64,000 nucleotides of DNA from Pseudomonas koreensis (GTDB taxonomy: Bacteria; Pseudomonadota; Gammaproteobacteria; Pseudomonadales; Pseudomonadaceae). Position numbers and translations under genes: made by a program. The DNA is taken from the NCBI RefSeq assembly GCF_012986595.1, contig NZ_JAAQYM010000009.1, positions 124,001 through 188,000 of the forward strand. The letters are read 5' to 3'. This document shows positions 1-8,614 of this stretch, piece after piece (the stretch's first letter is position 1; every line of letters begins with the position of its first letter). The notes beneath the pieces were generated by a model. That model did no database searches and was not told the DNA's origin. It was given only the letters and a program-made list of their open reading frames with translations.

Positions 1-1
1 C

Positions 2-775
2 GTCGACCTCGATACGGCGATCATGCGGTCCAACGACACCTATTTCTATGACCTGGCGCACAAGCTGGGCATCGATCGGCTGTCGGCCTACCTGAACAAG
101 TTCGGCATCGGCCAGAAGGTCTCGCTGGACATGTTCGAAGAATCCCCCGGCCTGATGCCGTCCCGCGAGTGGAAGCGCGCGACCCGCAAACAGGCGTGGT
201 TCCCGGGCGAAACCCTGATTCTGGGGATCGGCCAGGGCTACATGCAGTCCACGCCGTTGCAGTTGGCGCAGGCCACGGCACTGGTGGCCAACAAAGGCAT
301 CTGGAACCGGCCGCACCTGGCCAAGACCATCGAAGGCGCAAAACCGCTGGACGAGAACCCGATGCCGGACATCATTCTGCGCGATCCGTCGGACTGGACC
401 AAGGTCAACCACGGTATGCAGCAGGTAATGCACGGCGCTCGCGGTACCGCGCGCAAGGCGGCGATCGGTGCGCAATACCGGATCGCCGGCAAGTCCGGTA
501 CGGCGCAGGTGGTGGCGATCAAACAAGGTGAGAAATACGACCGCTCCAAGGTTCAGGAGCGCCACCGCGACCACGCCTTGTTCGTCGGGTTCGCCCCGGC
601 CGACAACCCGAAAATCGTGGTCTCGGTGATGGTCGAGAACGGTGAATCCGGCTCCGGTGTCGCCGCGCCAGTGGTGCGCCAGGTGATGGATGCCTGGCTT
701 CTGGACCAGGATGGTCGGTTGAAGGCCGAATACGCCGGTCCTATCAGTGCGGAGGCTACGGCCCGTGATGAATAA
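2..775 (+). CDS. mrdA: Penicillin-binding protein 2, C-terminal part (window-truncated)
   Basis: This is the C-terminal half of the transpeptidase PBP2, which crosslinks lateral-wall peptidoglycan as partner of RodA in the elongasome. The frame is already open at the window edge, so the N-terminus, membrane anchor and the SxxK active-site motif lie outside. The second transpeptidase motif (SND, in RSNDTYFY) and the KSGTAQ motif, a KTG-box variant, are visible. The stop overlaps the rodA start by 8 bases, so the two are translationally coupled, which matches the conserved mrdA-rodA pair. The identification is secure; only the truncation limits it. Confidence 0.96.
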   Translation, partial: VDLDTAIMRSNDTYFYDLAHKLGIDRLSAYLNKFGIGQKVSLDMFEESPGLMPSREWKRATRKQAWFPGETLILGIGQGYMQSTPLQLAQATALVANKGIWNRPHLAKTIEGAKPLDENPMPDIILRDPSDWTKVNHGMQQVMHGARGTARKAAIGAQYRIAGKSGTAQVVAIKQGEKYDRSKVQERHRDHALFVGFAPADNPKIVVSVMVENGESGSGVAAPVVRQVMDAWLLDQDGRLKAEYAGPISAEATARDE

Positions 776-1910
776 TTTTGATCGCATGCTCTCCAGCGAG
801 GATGTGATGCGTCGCCGTGCGACGCTGCTGCAACGTCTGCATATCGATGGTCCTTTGTTGATCCTGCTGCTGATCCTCGCCGCAGGCAGTCTGTTCGTGC
901 TGTATTCGGCCAGCGGCAAGAGCTGGGACCTGCTGGGCAAACAAGCCACGTCGTTCGGCATCGGCCTGGTTTCGATGATCGTCATCGCGCAATTCGAACC
1001 GCGTTTCATGGCCCGCTGGGTGCCGCTCGGCTACGTGGTCGGGGTGGTGCTGCTGATGGTGGTGGACATCATGGGCCACAACGCCATGGGCGCCACGCGC
1101 TGGATCAACATACCCGGGGTGATTCGCTTCCAGCCTTCGGAGTTCATGAAGATCCTGATGCCGGCGACGATTGCCTGGTACCTGTCCAAGCGCACGCTGC
1201 CGCCGCAGCTCAAACACGTTGGCATCAGCCTGCTGCTGATCGGCGTGCCATTCATTTTGATTGTGCGGCAGCCCGACCTCGGTACGTCGCTGCTGATTCT
1301 GGCCGGCGGCGCGTTCGTGCTGTTCATGGGCGGGCTGCGCTGGCGCTGGATCCTCAGCGTGCTGGCCGCCGCCGTACCCGTGGCGATCGCCATGTGGTTC
1401 TTCATCATGCACGACTACCAGAAGCAGCGGATCCTGACTTTCCTCGACCCGGAAAGCGATCCGCTCGGCACCGGCTGGAACATCATTCAGTCGAAAGCCG
1501 CCATCGGTTCCGGCGGCGTGTTCGGCAAGGGCTGGCTGCTGGGCACCCAGTCGCACCTGGACTTTTTGCCGGAAAGCCACACCGACTTCATCATTGCCGT
1601 ACTGGGCGAAGAGTTCGGCCTGGTGGGCATCTGCGCGCTGTTGCTGATCTATCTGTTGTTGATCGGTCGCGGCCTGGTGATTACCGCCCAGGCGCAGACG
1701 CTGTTCGGCAAATTGCTCGCCGGCGCGCTGACCATGACGTTTTTTGTTTATGTTTTCGTCAACATCGGTATGGTCAGTGGCCTGTTGCCGGTGGTGGGGG
1801 TGCCGTTGCCCTTCATTAGCTACGGAGGAACTTCGCTGGTGACACTGCTGTCAGCGTTTGGGGTTTTGATGTCGATTCATACGCATCGCAAGTGGATCGC
1901 ACAGGTTTGA
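768..1910 (+). CDS. rodA: Rod-shape peptidoglycan glycosyltransferase RodA
   Basis: RodA is a SEDS-family polytopic membrane protein that polymerises lipid II glycan strands with PBP2. The 380-residue product has many hydrophobic helices, and near its C-terminus it carries the SEDS signature GVPLPFISYGG, with HTDFIIAVLGEEFGL before it. The ATG at 768 sits inside the end of mrdA, about 12 bases after a GGAGG; a longer in-frame start at 747 is less likely because RodA proteins in this genus begin with MNNFDRML. It is followed after 17 bases by the mltB-like gene, so mrdA, rodA, mltB and rlpA probably form one wall-assembly operon. Confidence 0.96.
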   Translation: MNNFDRMLSSEDVMRRRATLLQRLHIDGPLLILLLILAAGSLFVLYSASGKSWDLLGKQATSFGIGLVSMIVIAQFEPRFMARWVPLGYVVGVVLLMVVDIMGHNAMGATRWINIPGVIRFQPSEFMKILMPATIAWYLSKRTLPPQLKHVGISLLLIGVPFILIVRQPDLGTSLLILAGGAFVLFMGGLRWRWILSVLAAAVPVAIAMWFFIMHDYQKQRILTFLDPESDPLGTGWNIIQSKAAIGSGGVFGKGWLLGTQSHLDFLPESHTDFIIAVLGEEFGLVGICALLLIYLLLIGRGLVITAQAQTLFGKLLAGALTMTFFVYVFVNIGMVSGLLPVVGVPLPFISYGGTSLVTLLSAFGVLMSIHTHRKWIAQV

Positions 1911-1927
1911 ATAAGGTGAAGAGTTCA

Positions 1928-2938
1928 ATGCAAGTCATGCGCAGCTGGGCGACTCGATACGCGCCATGGGTCGGCCTGGTCGGCATCCTTGGCAGCGCGC
2001 AGGAAGCGCTGGCCGGCGATTACGAAGGCTCGCCGCAGGTGGCCGAGTTTGTCGGTGAAATGACCCGCGACTACGGTTTTGCCGGTGAGCAACTGATGGC
2101 GGTGTTTCGCGAGGCCCAGCGCAAGCAGGCAATTCTCGACGCCATCTCCAAACCTGCCGAGCGCGTCAAACAGTGGAAAGAATACCGCCCGATGTTCCTC
2201 ACCGACGCGCGCATCGCCCGCGGTGTGGACTTCTGGCGTCAGCACGAGGCAGTACTGGCCCGCGCTGAGCAGGAATACGGCGTACCGGCACAAGTCATCG
2301 TGTCGATCATCGGCGTCGAGACCTTTTTCGGACGTAATACCGGTAATTATCGGGTGATCGATGCCTTGTCGACCCTGGGTTTCGACTATCCTCCCCGTGC
2401 CGAATTTTTCCGCAAGGAACTGCGTGAGTTCCTGCTGCTGGCCCGTGAGGAGCAGGTCGATCCGTTGACTCTCAAGGGCTCGTACGCCGGAGCGATGGGT
2501 TTGCCGCAGTTCATGCCGAGCAGCTTTCGCGCCTATGCGGTGGATTTTGACGGTGACGGTCACATCAACATCTGGACCAATCCGGATGATGCGATCGGCA
2601 GCGTTGCCAGCTATTTCAAGCGCCACGGCTGGGTCGCCGGCGAGCCGGTGGTCAGTCGCGCGGATGTGCGTGGCGAGCAGGTCGACGACGGCCTGACCAC
2701 CGGGATCGAACCGACAAAGACGGTTGGAGAGTTGCGGGCGCTGGGCTGGTCAAGTCATGATGCGCTGCGCGATGATATGCCGGTTACTGCATTTCGCCTC
2801 GAAGGCGACAACGGCCCTGAATACTGGATGGGCCTGAAGAATTTCTACGCGATCACGCGTTATAACCGCAGCGTGATGTACGCCATGGCCGTATATCAAC
2901 TGTCTGAAGAGCTGGTAAAAGCACGGGGCGTCAAGTAA
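1928..2938 (+). CDS. mltB: Membrane-bound/periplasmic lytic murein transglycosylase B (SltB1 type)
   Basis: This is a family 3 lytic transglycosylase, which cleaves the MurNAc-GlcNAc bond in peptidoglycan with formation of 1,6-anhydro ends. The protein is 336 residues. It has a hydrophobic N-terminus ending in ALAGDYEGS, which looks like a signal peptide without a lipobox cysteine. The catalytic region VIVSIIGVETFFGRNTG contains the expected glutamate, and YAGAMGLPQFMPSS and DFDGDGHINIW are family hallmarks. The start at 1928 follows AAGGTGAAGAG; an upstream in-frame start at 1892 would overlap rodA more than needed. In P. aeruginosa the gene at this locus is known as sltB1. Confidence 0.94.
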   Translation: MQVMRSWATRYAPWVGLVGILGSAQEALAGDYEGSPQVAEFVGEMTRDYGFAGEQLMAVFREAQRKQAILDAISKPAERVKQWKEYRPMFLTDARIARGVDFWRQHEAVLARAEQEYGVPAQVIVSIIGVETFFGRNTGNYRVIDALSTLGFDYPPRAEFFRKELREFLLLAREEQVDPLTLKGSYAGAMGLPQFMPSSFRAYAVDFDGDGHINIWTNPDDAIGSVASYFKRHGWVAGEPVVSRADVRGEQVDDGLTTGIEPTKTVGELRALGWSSHDALRDDMPVTAFRLEGDNGPEYWMGLKNFYAITRYNRSVMYAMAVYQLSEELVKARGVK

Positions 2939-3951
2939 TGCGGGCATTGCCTATGAATAAACCCCTGAAGCTGGTGGCTTTCGCTGCATTGGCGGCGCTG
3001 GTCGTCAGTTGTTCGACCAGTCGCGCGCCCACTCAGAAAACCTCCTCTACTACCGCGGTGCGTGCGCAGCCGGGTCTGGACATCAACCGCGCGCATAAAG
3101 ATGGCGCGCCGTGGTGGGATGTGGATGTTTCGCGCATTCCGGACGCCACGCCGACCCTGCACACCGGCCCGTACAAGGCCAACCCGTACACCGTGCTGGG
3201 CAAGACCTATTTCCCGTTGCAGGAATCCAAGACCTACGTGGCTTCGGGCACGGCGTCCTGGTACGGCACCAAGTTCCACGGGCAGAACACCGCCAACGGC
3301 GAAGTGTATGACCTGTACGGCATGAGTGCCGCGCACAAGACTCTGCCACTGCCAAGTTACGTTCGGGTGACCAACCTGGACAACAACAAGAGCGTGATCC
3401 TGCGGGTCAATGATCGCGGCCCGTTCTATTCGGACCGGATCATCGACTTGTCCTACGCGGCCGCCAAGAAACTCGGTTATGCCGAAATCGGCACCGCGCG
3501 GGTCAAGGTCGAGGGCATCGATCCACAGCAATGGTGGGCCGCCAAGGGCCGTCCGGCGCCTCTGATGCTCAACGAGCCGCAAGTCGCGCAGAATAGCGCC
3601 CCGGTGATCACGGCTTCGGCCGGTACCATCGAGCAGTGGACGCCGCCGCCACAGCAACATGCTTCTGACACTGTCCCTGTACAGATCAGCGCAAAAAAAA
3701 ACGCTTCTGCACCAGCGTCTGGCCAGTATCTGCAGGTGGGCGCGTTCGCCAACCCGGACGCTGCAGAACTCCTGAGGTCGAAGCTCAGCGGGATGGTGAG
3801 CGCTCCGGTGTTCATCAGCTCGATCGTGCGCAATCAGCAGACCCTGCACCGGGTACGCCTGGGGCCGATCGGGTCGCCGGGTGAAATCGCCCAGGTGCAG
3901 AACAGCGTGCGCCTGGCCAACCTCGGTTCGCCGAGCGTGGTCACAGAGTAA
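2938..3951 (+). CDS. rlpA: Septal ring lytic transglycosylase RlpA, lipoprotein
   Basis: RlpA cleaves denuded glycan strands at the septum. The N-terminus is a lipoprotein signal with lipobox LVVSC, so it is predicted to be outer-membrane anchored. A double-psi beta-barrel domain follows (ASGTASWYGTKFHG to VRVNDRGPF region, about residues 100-165) with the catalytic Asp in NDRGPF. A C-terminal SPOR domain (YLQVGAFANPDAAELL to the end) would bind denuded septal peptidoglycan. The ATG at 2938 overlaps the mltB stop (TAATG); an ATG five codons later (2953) is an equally plausible start. It is the last gene before a 187-base gap. Confidence 0.95.
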   Translation: MRALPMNKPLKLVAFAALAALVVSCSTSRAPTQKTSSTTAVRAQPGLDINRAHKDGAPWWDVDVSRIPDATPTLHTGPYKANPYTVLGKTYFPLQESKTYVASGTASWYGTKFHGQNTANGEVYDLYGMSAAHKTLPLPSYVRVTNLDNNKSVILRVNDRGPFYSDRIIDLSYAAAKKLGYAEIGTARVKVEGIDPQQWWAAKGRPAPLMLNEPQVAQNSAPVITASAGTIEQWTPPPQQHASDTVPVQISAKKNASAPASGQYLQVGAFANPDAAELLRSKLSGMVSAPVFISSIVRNQQTLHRVRLGPIGSPGEIAQVQNSVRLANLGSPSVVTE

Positions 3952-4138
3952 GAAACGTAGCACTTGATTGACGGTTCACTTGCGGTTTTGGGGGGTGAAC
4001 CAGGTTGTTGGCTCGTCGAAGAACAAAAGCCCGGCAAGGGTGACTGGAGTGAGCAACTGAACACGCGATGGCCCGTTAGAAGGCTGTCTGAATAGTTTTG
4101 CCCTCGGGCAAGTTTCCATTAGCGATTTCGAGAGACGG

Positions 4139-5296
4139 ATGAACATCACCACCTTTGCCAAACGCCTGTGTCTGCTAGTCCCGCTGCTCCTCTCGCCAGC
4201 CGCCTTCGCGGCCGAGATGATGCCGTCGCCACCTCAACTGGCTGCAAAAGCCTACGTGCTCATGGACGCCAGCAGCGGCAACGTGCTGGTGGAGAACAAC
4301 GGTGACCAGCGTCTGCCGCCAGCCAGCCTGACCAAACTGATGACCGCGTACATCGCTACGCTGGAAATCCGTCGTGGCCAGATCGGTGAAAACGACCCGG
4401 TGACCGTCAGTGAAAACGCCTGGCGTACCGGCGGTTCGCGGATGTTCATCAAAGTCGGCTCGCAAGTGACCGTCAGCGACCTGCTGCACGGCATCATCAT
4501 CCAGTCCGGCAACGACGCCAGCGTCGCGCTGTCCGAGCACATCGCAGGTAGCGAAGATGCCTTCGCCGACCTGATGAACAAGACGGTCGCCGATCTGGGC
4601 ATGACCAACTCCCACTTCATGAACCCGACCGGTCTGCCAAACCCTGAGCACTACTCGTCGGCTCACGACATGGCGATCCTGGCCCGCGCGATCATCCACG
4701 AAGACCCGGCTCACTATGCGATCTACTCGCAGAAAGAGTTCTTCTGGAACGGCATCAAGCAGCCTAACCGCAACCTGTTGCTGTGGCGCGACAAGACCGT
4801 TGACGGTCTGAAAACCGGTCACACCGACGAAGCCGGCTACTGCATGGTGTCCTCGGCGGTACGTGACGGCCAGCGTCTGATCGCGGTGGTGTTCGGCACC
4901 AACAGCGAAGTGGCCCGTGCTGCTGAAACCCAGAAGCTGCTGACCTACGGCTTCCGCTTTTTCGAAACCCAGACCTTCTACCAGAAGGGCACCGAACTGG
5001 CTCAGGCCCCGGTGTGGAAGGGCACCACCAGTCAAGTCAAGGCCGGCCTGGCTGAAGACCTGACCATGACCCTGCCAAAAGGCCAGCTGAAAAAGCTCGC
5101 TGCGAGCATGACCATGAACCCGCAACTGACCGCGCCAATCGCCAAGGGCGACGTGATCGGTAAAGTCGAAGTGAAACTGGACGACAAGGTGGTGCACAGC
5201 GCCGACCTGATCGCCCTGGACGCTGTCGAGGAGGGTGGTATCTTCCGCCGCATGTGGGATAGCATCCGTCTATTCTTCTACGGCTTGTTCAACTGA
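4139..5296 (+). CDS. dacA: D-alanyl-D-alanine carboxypeptidase (PBP5/6)
   Basis: This penicillin-binding protein removes the terminal D-Ala from pentapeptide stems in the periplasm. It is 385 residues, with a signal peptide ending near AAFAA. The three serine-DD-peptidase motifs are present: SLTK (S63, K66), SGNDAS and KTGHTDEAG. A C-terminal PBP5_C beta domain and an amphipathic tail (RRMWDSIRLFFYGLFN) that would anchor it to the inner membrane are visible. It lies between rlpA and ybeD, and an 11-bp GC-rich hairpin follows the stop. Confidence 0.97.
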   Translation: MNITTFAKRLCLLVPLLLSPAAFAAEMMPSPPQLAAKAYVLMDASSGNVLVENNGDQRLPPASLTKLMTAYIATLEIRRGQIGENDPVTVSENAWRTGGSRMFIKVGSQVTVSDLLHGIIIQSGNDASVALSEHIAGSEDAFADLMNKTVADLGMTNSHFMNPTGLPNPEHYSSAHDMAILARAIIHEDPAHYAIYSQKEFFWNGIKQPNRNLLLWRDKTVDGLKTGHTDEAGYCMVSSAVRDGQRLIAVVFGTNSEVARAAETQKLLTYGFRFFETQTFYQKGTELAQAPVWKGTTSQVKAGLAEDLTMTLPKGQLKKLAASMTMNPQLTAPIAKGDVIGKVEVKLDDKVVHSADLIALDAVEEGGIFRRMWDSIRLFFYGLFN

Positions 5297-5309
5297 TTAG
5301 TGTTGACCT

Positions 5310-5344
5310 GCATGGCCCCGCCCCGATCCGGTGCGGGGCCATGC
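5310..5344. terminator. GC-rich hairpin after dacA
   Basis: A perfect 11-bp inverted repeat (GCATGGCCCCG / CGGGGCCATGC) surrounds a 13-base loop directly after dacA. No T-run follows, so it may be a weak or processing hairpin rather than a full intrinsic terminator; ybeD begins 37 bases downstream. Confidence 0.5.
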
Positions 5345-5381
5345 GCGTTATCACGGCTTGCGCTCAAGAGGCCGTTACGCC

Positions 5382-5657
5382 ATGACCGATACTGAAGTAA
5401 AGGCGCCAAAGATCGAATTCCCGCAGACTGATTATCCGATTAAGGTGATCAGCGATACGGGTGTTGGCAACAAGGACAAGATCATCGAGATCGTCCTGAA
5501 ACACGCGACCATCAATGATGAGCGCATCGACGAGCGTTCGAGCAGCAACGGCAAATACACCACTATTCAATTGCACATCGTCGCGACCGATCAGGACCAG
5601 CTGTACAACATCAACAGCGAACTGCGGGCGACCGGCTTCGTACACATGGTGTTGTGA
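5382..5657 (+). CDS. ybeD: YbeD family protein (DUF493)
   Basis: This is a 91-residue protein of the YbeD/DUF493 family, small ferredoxin-like-fold proteins usually found beside lipB and lipA; their function is not established. The sequence FPQTDYPIKVISDTGVG and the C-terminal INSELRATGFVHMVL match the family. The ATG at 5382 follows AAGAGG and gives the normal family length; a start further upstream would run into the preceding hairpin. The stop overlaps the lipB start (TGATG), so ybeD and lipB are coupled. Confidence 0.93.
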   Translation: MTDTEVKAPKIEFPQTDYPIKVISDTGVGNKDKIIEIVLKHATINDERIDERSSSNGKYTTIQLHIVATDQDQLYNINSELRATGFVHMVL

Positions 5658-6304
5658 TGCCGGGCACGCTGGGCTTTCGCGAGCTGGGCCAGATGGCTTA
5701 CGAGCCGGTCTGGCATGCCATGCAACGCTTCACCAACGAACGCGGCAGTGATGCCGCCGACGAAATCTGGCTCGTCGAGCACCCTCCAGTGTTCACCCAG
5801 GGCCAGGCCGGCAAGGCCGAACACCTGTTGCTGCCGGGAGATATCCCGGTGGTACAGGTCGATCGCGGCGGGCAGGTGACTTATCATGGCCCCGGCCAGT
5901 TGGTCGCCTATCTCTTGCTGGATGTGCGCAAACTGGGTTTCGGCGTACGTGATCTGGTCACGCGCATGGAACAGTGCCTGATCGAACTGCTGGCCAGCTA
6001 CGGCGTAACCGCTGCAGCCAAGCCGGATGCTCCCGGCGTCTACGTCGACGGAGCGAAAATCGCTTCTCTGGGTTTGCGGATTCGCCACGGTTGTTCCTTT
6101 CATGGCCTGGCCCTGAACGTGGATATGAACCTGGAGCCGTTTCGACGGATTAATCCCTGCGGCTATGCCGGGCTGGCGATGACCCAGCTGAGCGATCACG
6201 CAGGATCGATTGAATTTGCCGAGGTAAGTGCCCGGCTGCGTGCGCAGCTCGTCAAACACCTCGACTATGCTGAGCAGACGACCCTGACGGGCGGAATCGA
6301 CTGA
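5657..6304 (+). CDS. lipB: Octanoyl-[acyl-carrier-protein]:protein N-octanoyltransferase
   Basis: LipB moves octanoyl groups from ACP to lipoyl domains, the first step of de novo lipoate synthesis. The product is 215 residues. The acyl-binding signature VDRGGQVTYHGPGQLV, the catalytic lysine in DGAKIASLG and the catalytic cysteine in INPCGYAGL are all present. The ATG at 5657 shares a base with the ybeD stop; a GTG one codon earlier is possible. lipA starts one base after the stop. Confidence 0.97.
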   Translation: MPGTLGFRELGQMAYEPVWHAMQRFTNERGSDAADEIWLVEHPPVFTQGQAGKAEHLLLPGDIPVVQVDRGGQVTYHGPGQLVAYLLLDVRKLGFGVRDLVTRMEQCLIELLASYGVTAAAKPDAPGVYVDGAKIASLGLRIRHGCSFHGLALNVDMNLEPFRRINPCGYAGLAMTQLSDHAGSIEFAEVSARLRAQLVKHLDYAEQTTLTGGID

Positions 6305-6305
6305 T

Positions 6306-7328
6306 ATGACTACTGATGCAGTGCAAACCATGATCCCGACGCTCGACGTGACCGAGCGCCCGGCCCCGCGTCCCAAGGTTGAAGCCGGCGTCAAGCTGCG
6401 CGGCGCCGAGAAGGTTGCACGCATCCCGGTAAAGATCATTCCGACCACCGAGTTGCCGAAGAAGCCTGACTGGATTCGTGTACGCATCCCGGTTTCGCCG
6501 GAAGTCGACCGGATCAAGAGCCTGCTGCGCAAGCACAAGCTGCACAGCGTCTGCGAAGAAGCGTCCTGCCCGAACCTGGGCGAGTGCTTCTCCGGTGGCA
6601 CCGCGACCTTCATGATCATGGGCGACATCTGCACCCGTCGCTGCCCGTTCTGCGACGTTGGCCACGGTCGTCCGAAGCCACTGGACGTCAACGAACCGGA
6701 AAGCCTGGCGATTGCCATTGCCGACCTGAAGCTCAAGTACGTGGTGATCACCTCGGTTGACCGCGACGACCTGCGCGACGGCGGTGCCCAGCACTTTGCC
6801 GACTGCATCCGCGAAATCCGCAAGCTGTCGCCGAACGTGCAGCTGGAAACCCTGGTCCCGGACTACCGTGGCCGCATGGACATCGCCCTGGAAATCACTG
6901 CCGCCGAGCCGCCGGATGTGTTCAACCACAACCTGGAAACCGTGCCGCGCCTGTATAAGGCCGCGCGTCCGGGTTCGGACTACCAGTGGTCGCTGACCCT
7001 GCTGCAGCGCTTCAAGCAGATGATGCCGCACATTCCGACCAAATCCGGCCTGATGCTGGGCCTGGGCGAGACGGACGAGGAAGTCATCGAAGTCATGAAG
7101 CGCATGCGCGAACACGACATCGACATGCTGACGCTGGGCCAGTACCTGCAACCGTCCCGCAGCCACTTGCCGGTGCAGCGTTTCGTGCACCCGGACACCT
7201 TCGCCTGGTTCGCCGAGGAAGGTTACAAGATGGGCTTCAAGAACGTTGCTTCCGGCCCGCTGGTACGTTCGTCGTACCACGCCGACGAGCAGGCGAAACT
7301 GGTCAAGGCCGAACTGCTCGGTTCCTGA
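6306..7328 (+). CDS. lipA: Lipoyl synthase (radical SAM)
   Basis: LipA inserts two sulfur atoms into octanoylated lipoyl domains. The 340-residue protein carries the auxiliary-cluster cysteines (CEEASCPNLGEC) and the radical-SAM CxxxCxxC motif (CTRRCPFC). It ends the ybeD-lipB-lipA unit, with a clear intrinsic terminator downstream. Confidence 0.98.
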   Translation: MTTDAVQTMIPTLDVTERPAPRPKVEAGVKLRGAEKVARIPVKIIPTTELPKKPDWIRVRIPVSPEVDRIKSLLRKHKLHSVCEEASCPNLGECFSGGTATFMIMGDICTRRCPFCDVGHGRPKPLDVNEPESLAIAIADLKLKYVVITSVDRDDLRDGGAQHFADCIREIRKLSPNVQLETLVPDYRGRMDIALEITAAEPPDVFNHNLETVPRLYKAARPGSDYQWSLTLLQRFKQMMPHIPTKSGLMLGLGETDEEVIEVMKRMREHDIDMLTLGQYLQPSRSHLPVQRFVHPDTFAWFAEEGYKMGFKNVASGPLVRSSYHADEQAKLVKAELLGS

Positions 7329-7350
7329 TTCAGCGCTGAATGCTTCACAA

Positions 7351-7376
7351 AATACCCGCTTCGGCGGGTATTTTTG
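7351..7376 (+). terminator. Intrinsic terminator of the lipA operon
   Basis: A 9-bp perfect stem AATACCCGC / GCGGGTATT with a TTCG tetraloop is followed by a T-rich tract (TTTTTGTTTG). It begins 22 bases after the lipA stop. Confidence 0.92.
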
Positions 7377-7400
7377 TTTGGGGGTGTTGAGCACTGAACC

Positions 7401-7498
7401 TTGTGGCGAGGCAGCTCGCTCCCGCTGGGTTGCGAAGCGCCCCCCAATATCTTCGGGACTGCTGCGTACTCCAGCGGGAGCAAGCTCCCTCGCCACAA
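7401..7498. repeat. REPIN-like paired palindromic repeat, 'GGCGAGG' family, copy 1
   Basis: Two inverted arms begin TTGTGGCGAGG and end CCTCGCCACAA, separated by a partly structured spacer. Each arm contains a shorter palindrome (GAGCTTGCTC type). Similar elements lie near 20217, 22180, 25953 and 53178. This is the architecture of REP doublets in the P. fluorescens group. Confidence 0.85.
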
Positions 7499-7580
7499 GT
7501 CACTGGGCCACAGTGCCTCTTTTGTTTATCTCTGTTCCTGACTACTGTGTGCCCATGACTTTTCGCAGGGAGACCCATGG

Positions 7581-8528
7581 ATGACCGTTCGACCGACTCA
7601 CACCCTCGTTGCCCACAAACCTGTACCGGCACTGCCATCCGAAGGGCTGATTGGCGTGATCGCCCCTGCCGGGCCCGGTGCGCTGGACACCGAAAAAGCC
7701 GTGCAGTGGATGCGCGCCCGGGGTTACCGGTTGCGGGTGTTTCCCGGTGTCTACGAAAAGGACGGCTACCTGGCCGGCAGCGATGACGTACGCCTCAATG
7801 ACCTGCATGCCGCGTTCGCCGACCCTGAAGTTGACGCGATCATCTGTCTGCGCGGTGGCTACGGCACGCCGCGCCTGCTGGACCGGATCGACTTCGATCT
7901 GCTGAGCCGCCACGCCAAGCCGTTTGTCGGCTACAGCGACATCACCGCGCTGCATCTGGCGATCAGCCGCTACGCCGGGTTCGTCACCTTCCACGGTCCG
8001 TTGCTCAATGCCGACCTGTTGGGTGACAAGGAGCCGCCGACCGTTACCTCCTTCTTCGCCATGCTGCGCGGTCAATTGAAGGCGGGCAGTGTGCTGAGCC
8101 ATCCGGTGGCTTATCCGTTGACCACAGTCGAGCCCGGCATTGCCCATGGGCGGCTGCTGGGCGGCAATCTGGCGATGATTGCCTCGACGCTGGGGACGCC
8201 TTACGAGATCGACGTCGAGGGTGTGATCCTCTTGATCGAGGACGTCAACGAGCCGCTGTACAGGATCGATCGCTTGCTCACGCAGATGCGTCTGGCCGGC
8301 AAACTCGCAAGGTTACGTGGGGTGCTGGTTGGTGATGTCGCCGGAGTCGATGTCGAGGCGTTGAACCGCTTGCTCAAGCAGACTTTCGAACCGTTGCGAA
8401 TTCCAGTGCTGTCGGGGTGGCGGAGCGGGCATTGCGATCCGAACCTGACGCTGCCGATGGGCGCGCTGGTTCGACTGGATGCGGGGAAGAAGGAGTTGAT
8501 GCTCGAGCAGGATGTGGTGACCCGATAA
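7581..8528 (+). CDS. ldcA: Muramoyltetrapeptide (L,D-) carboxypeptidase
   Basis: This S66-family serine peptidase removes the terminal D-Ala from tetrapeptides during murein recycling in the cytoplasm. The 315-residue product has the N-terminal GVIAPAGP segment, the nucleophile loop VGYSDITALHL, the LRGGYGTPRLLD segment and, near the C-terminus, the EDVNEPLYRIDRLL and GDVAG regions carrying the Glu/His partners. The ATG at 7581 follows GCAGGGAGA. It fits functionally beside the wall genes but has its own promoter region. Confidence 0.92.
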   Translation: MTVRPTHTLVAHKPVPALPSEGLIGVIAPAGPGALDTEKAVQWMRARGYRLRVFPGVYEKDGYLAGSDDVRLNDLHAAFADPEVDAIICLRGGYGTPRLLDRIDFDLLSRHAKPFVGYSDITALHLAISRYAGFVTFHGPLLNADLLGDKEPPTVTSFFAMLRGQLKAGSVLSHPVAYPLTTVEPGIAHGRLLGGNLAMIASTLGTPYEIDVEGVILLIEDVNEPLYRIDRLLTQMRLAGKLARLRGVLVGDVAGVDVEALNRLLKQTFEPLRIPVLSGWRSGHCDPNLTLPMGALVRLDAGKKELMLEQDVVTR

Positions 8529-8531
8529 AGC

Positions 8532-8605
8532 AAAAGATCGCAGCCTGCGGCAGCTCCTACAGGAACGCATTCCGATGTAGGAGCTGCCGCAGGCTGCGAT
8601 CTTTT
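8532..8605. repeat. REPIN-like inverted repeat, 'GATCGCAG' family, copy 1
   Basis: The arms are AAAAGATCGCAGCCTGCGGC...CTCCTACA and the exact reverse complement TGTAGGAG...CTTTT, with a 14-base loop. It lies between the convergent ldcA and transglycosylase genes, where the long stem could also act as a bidirectional terminator. Confidence 0.88.
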
Positions 8606-8614
8606 GATCTGGCT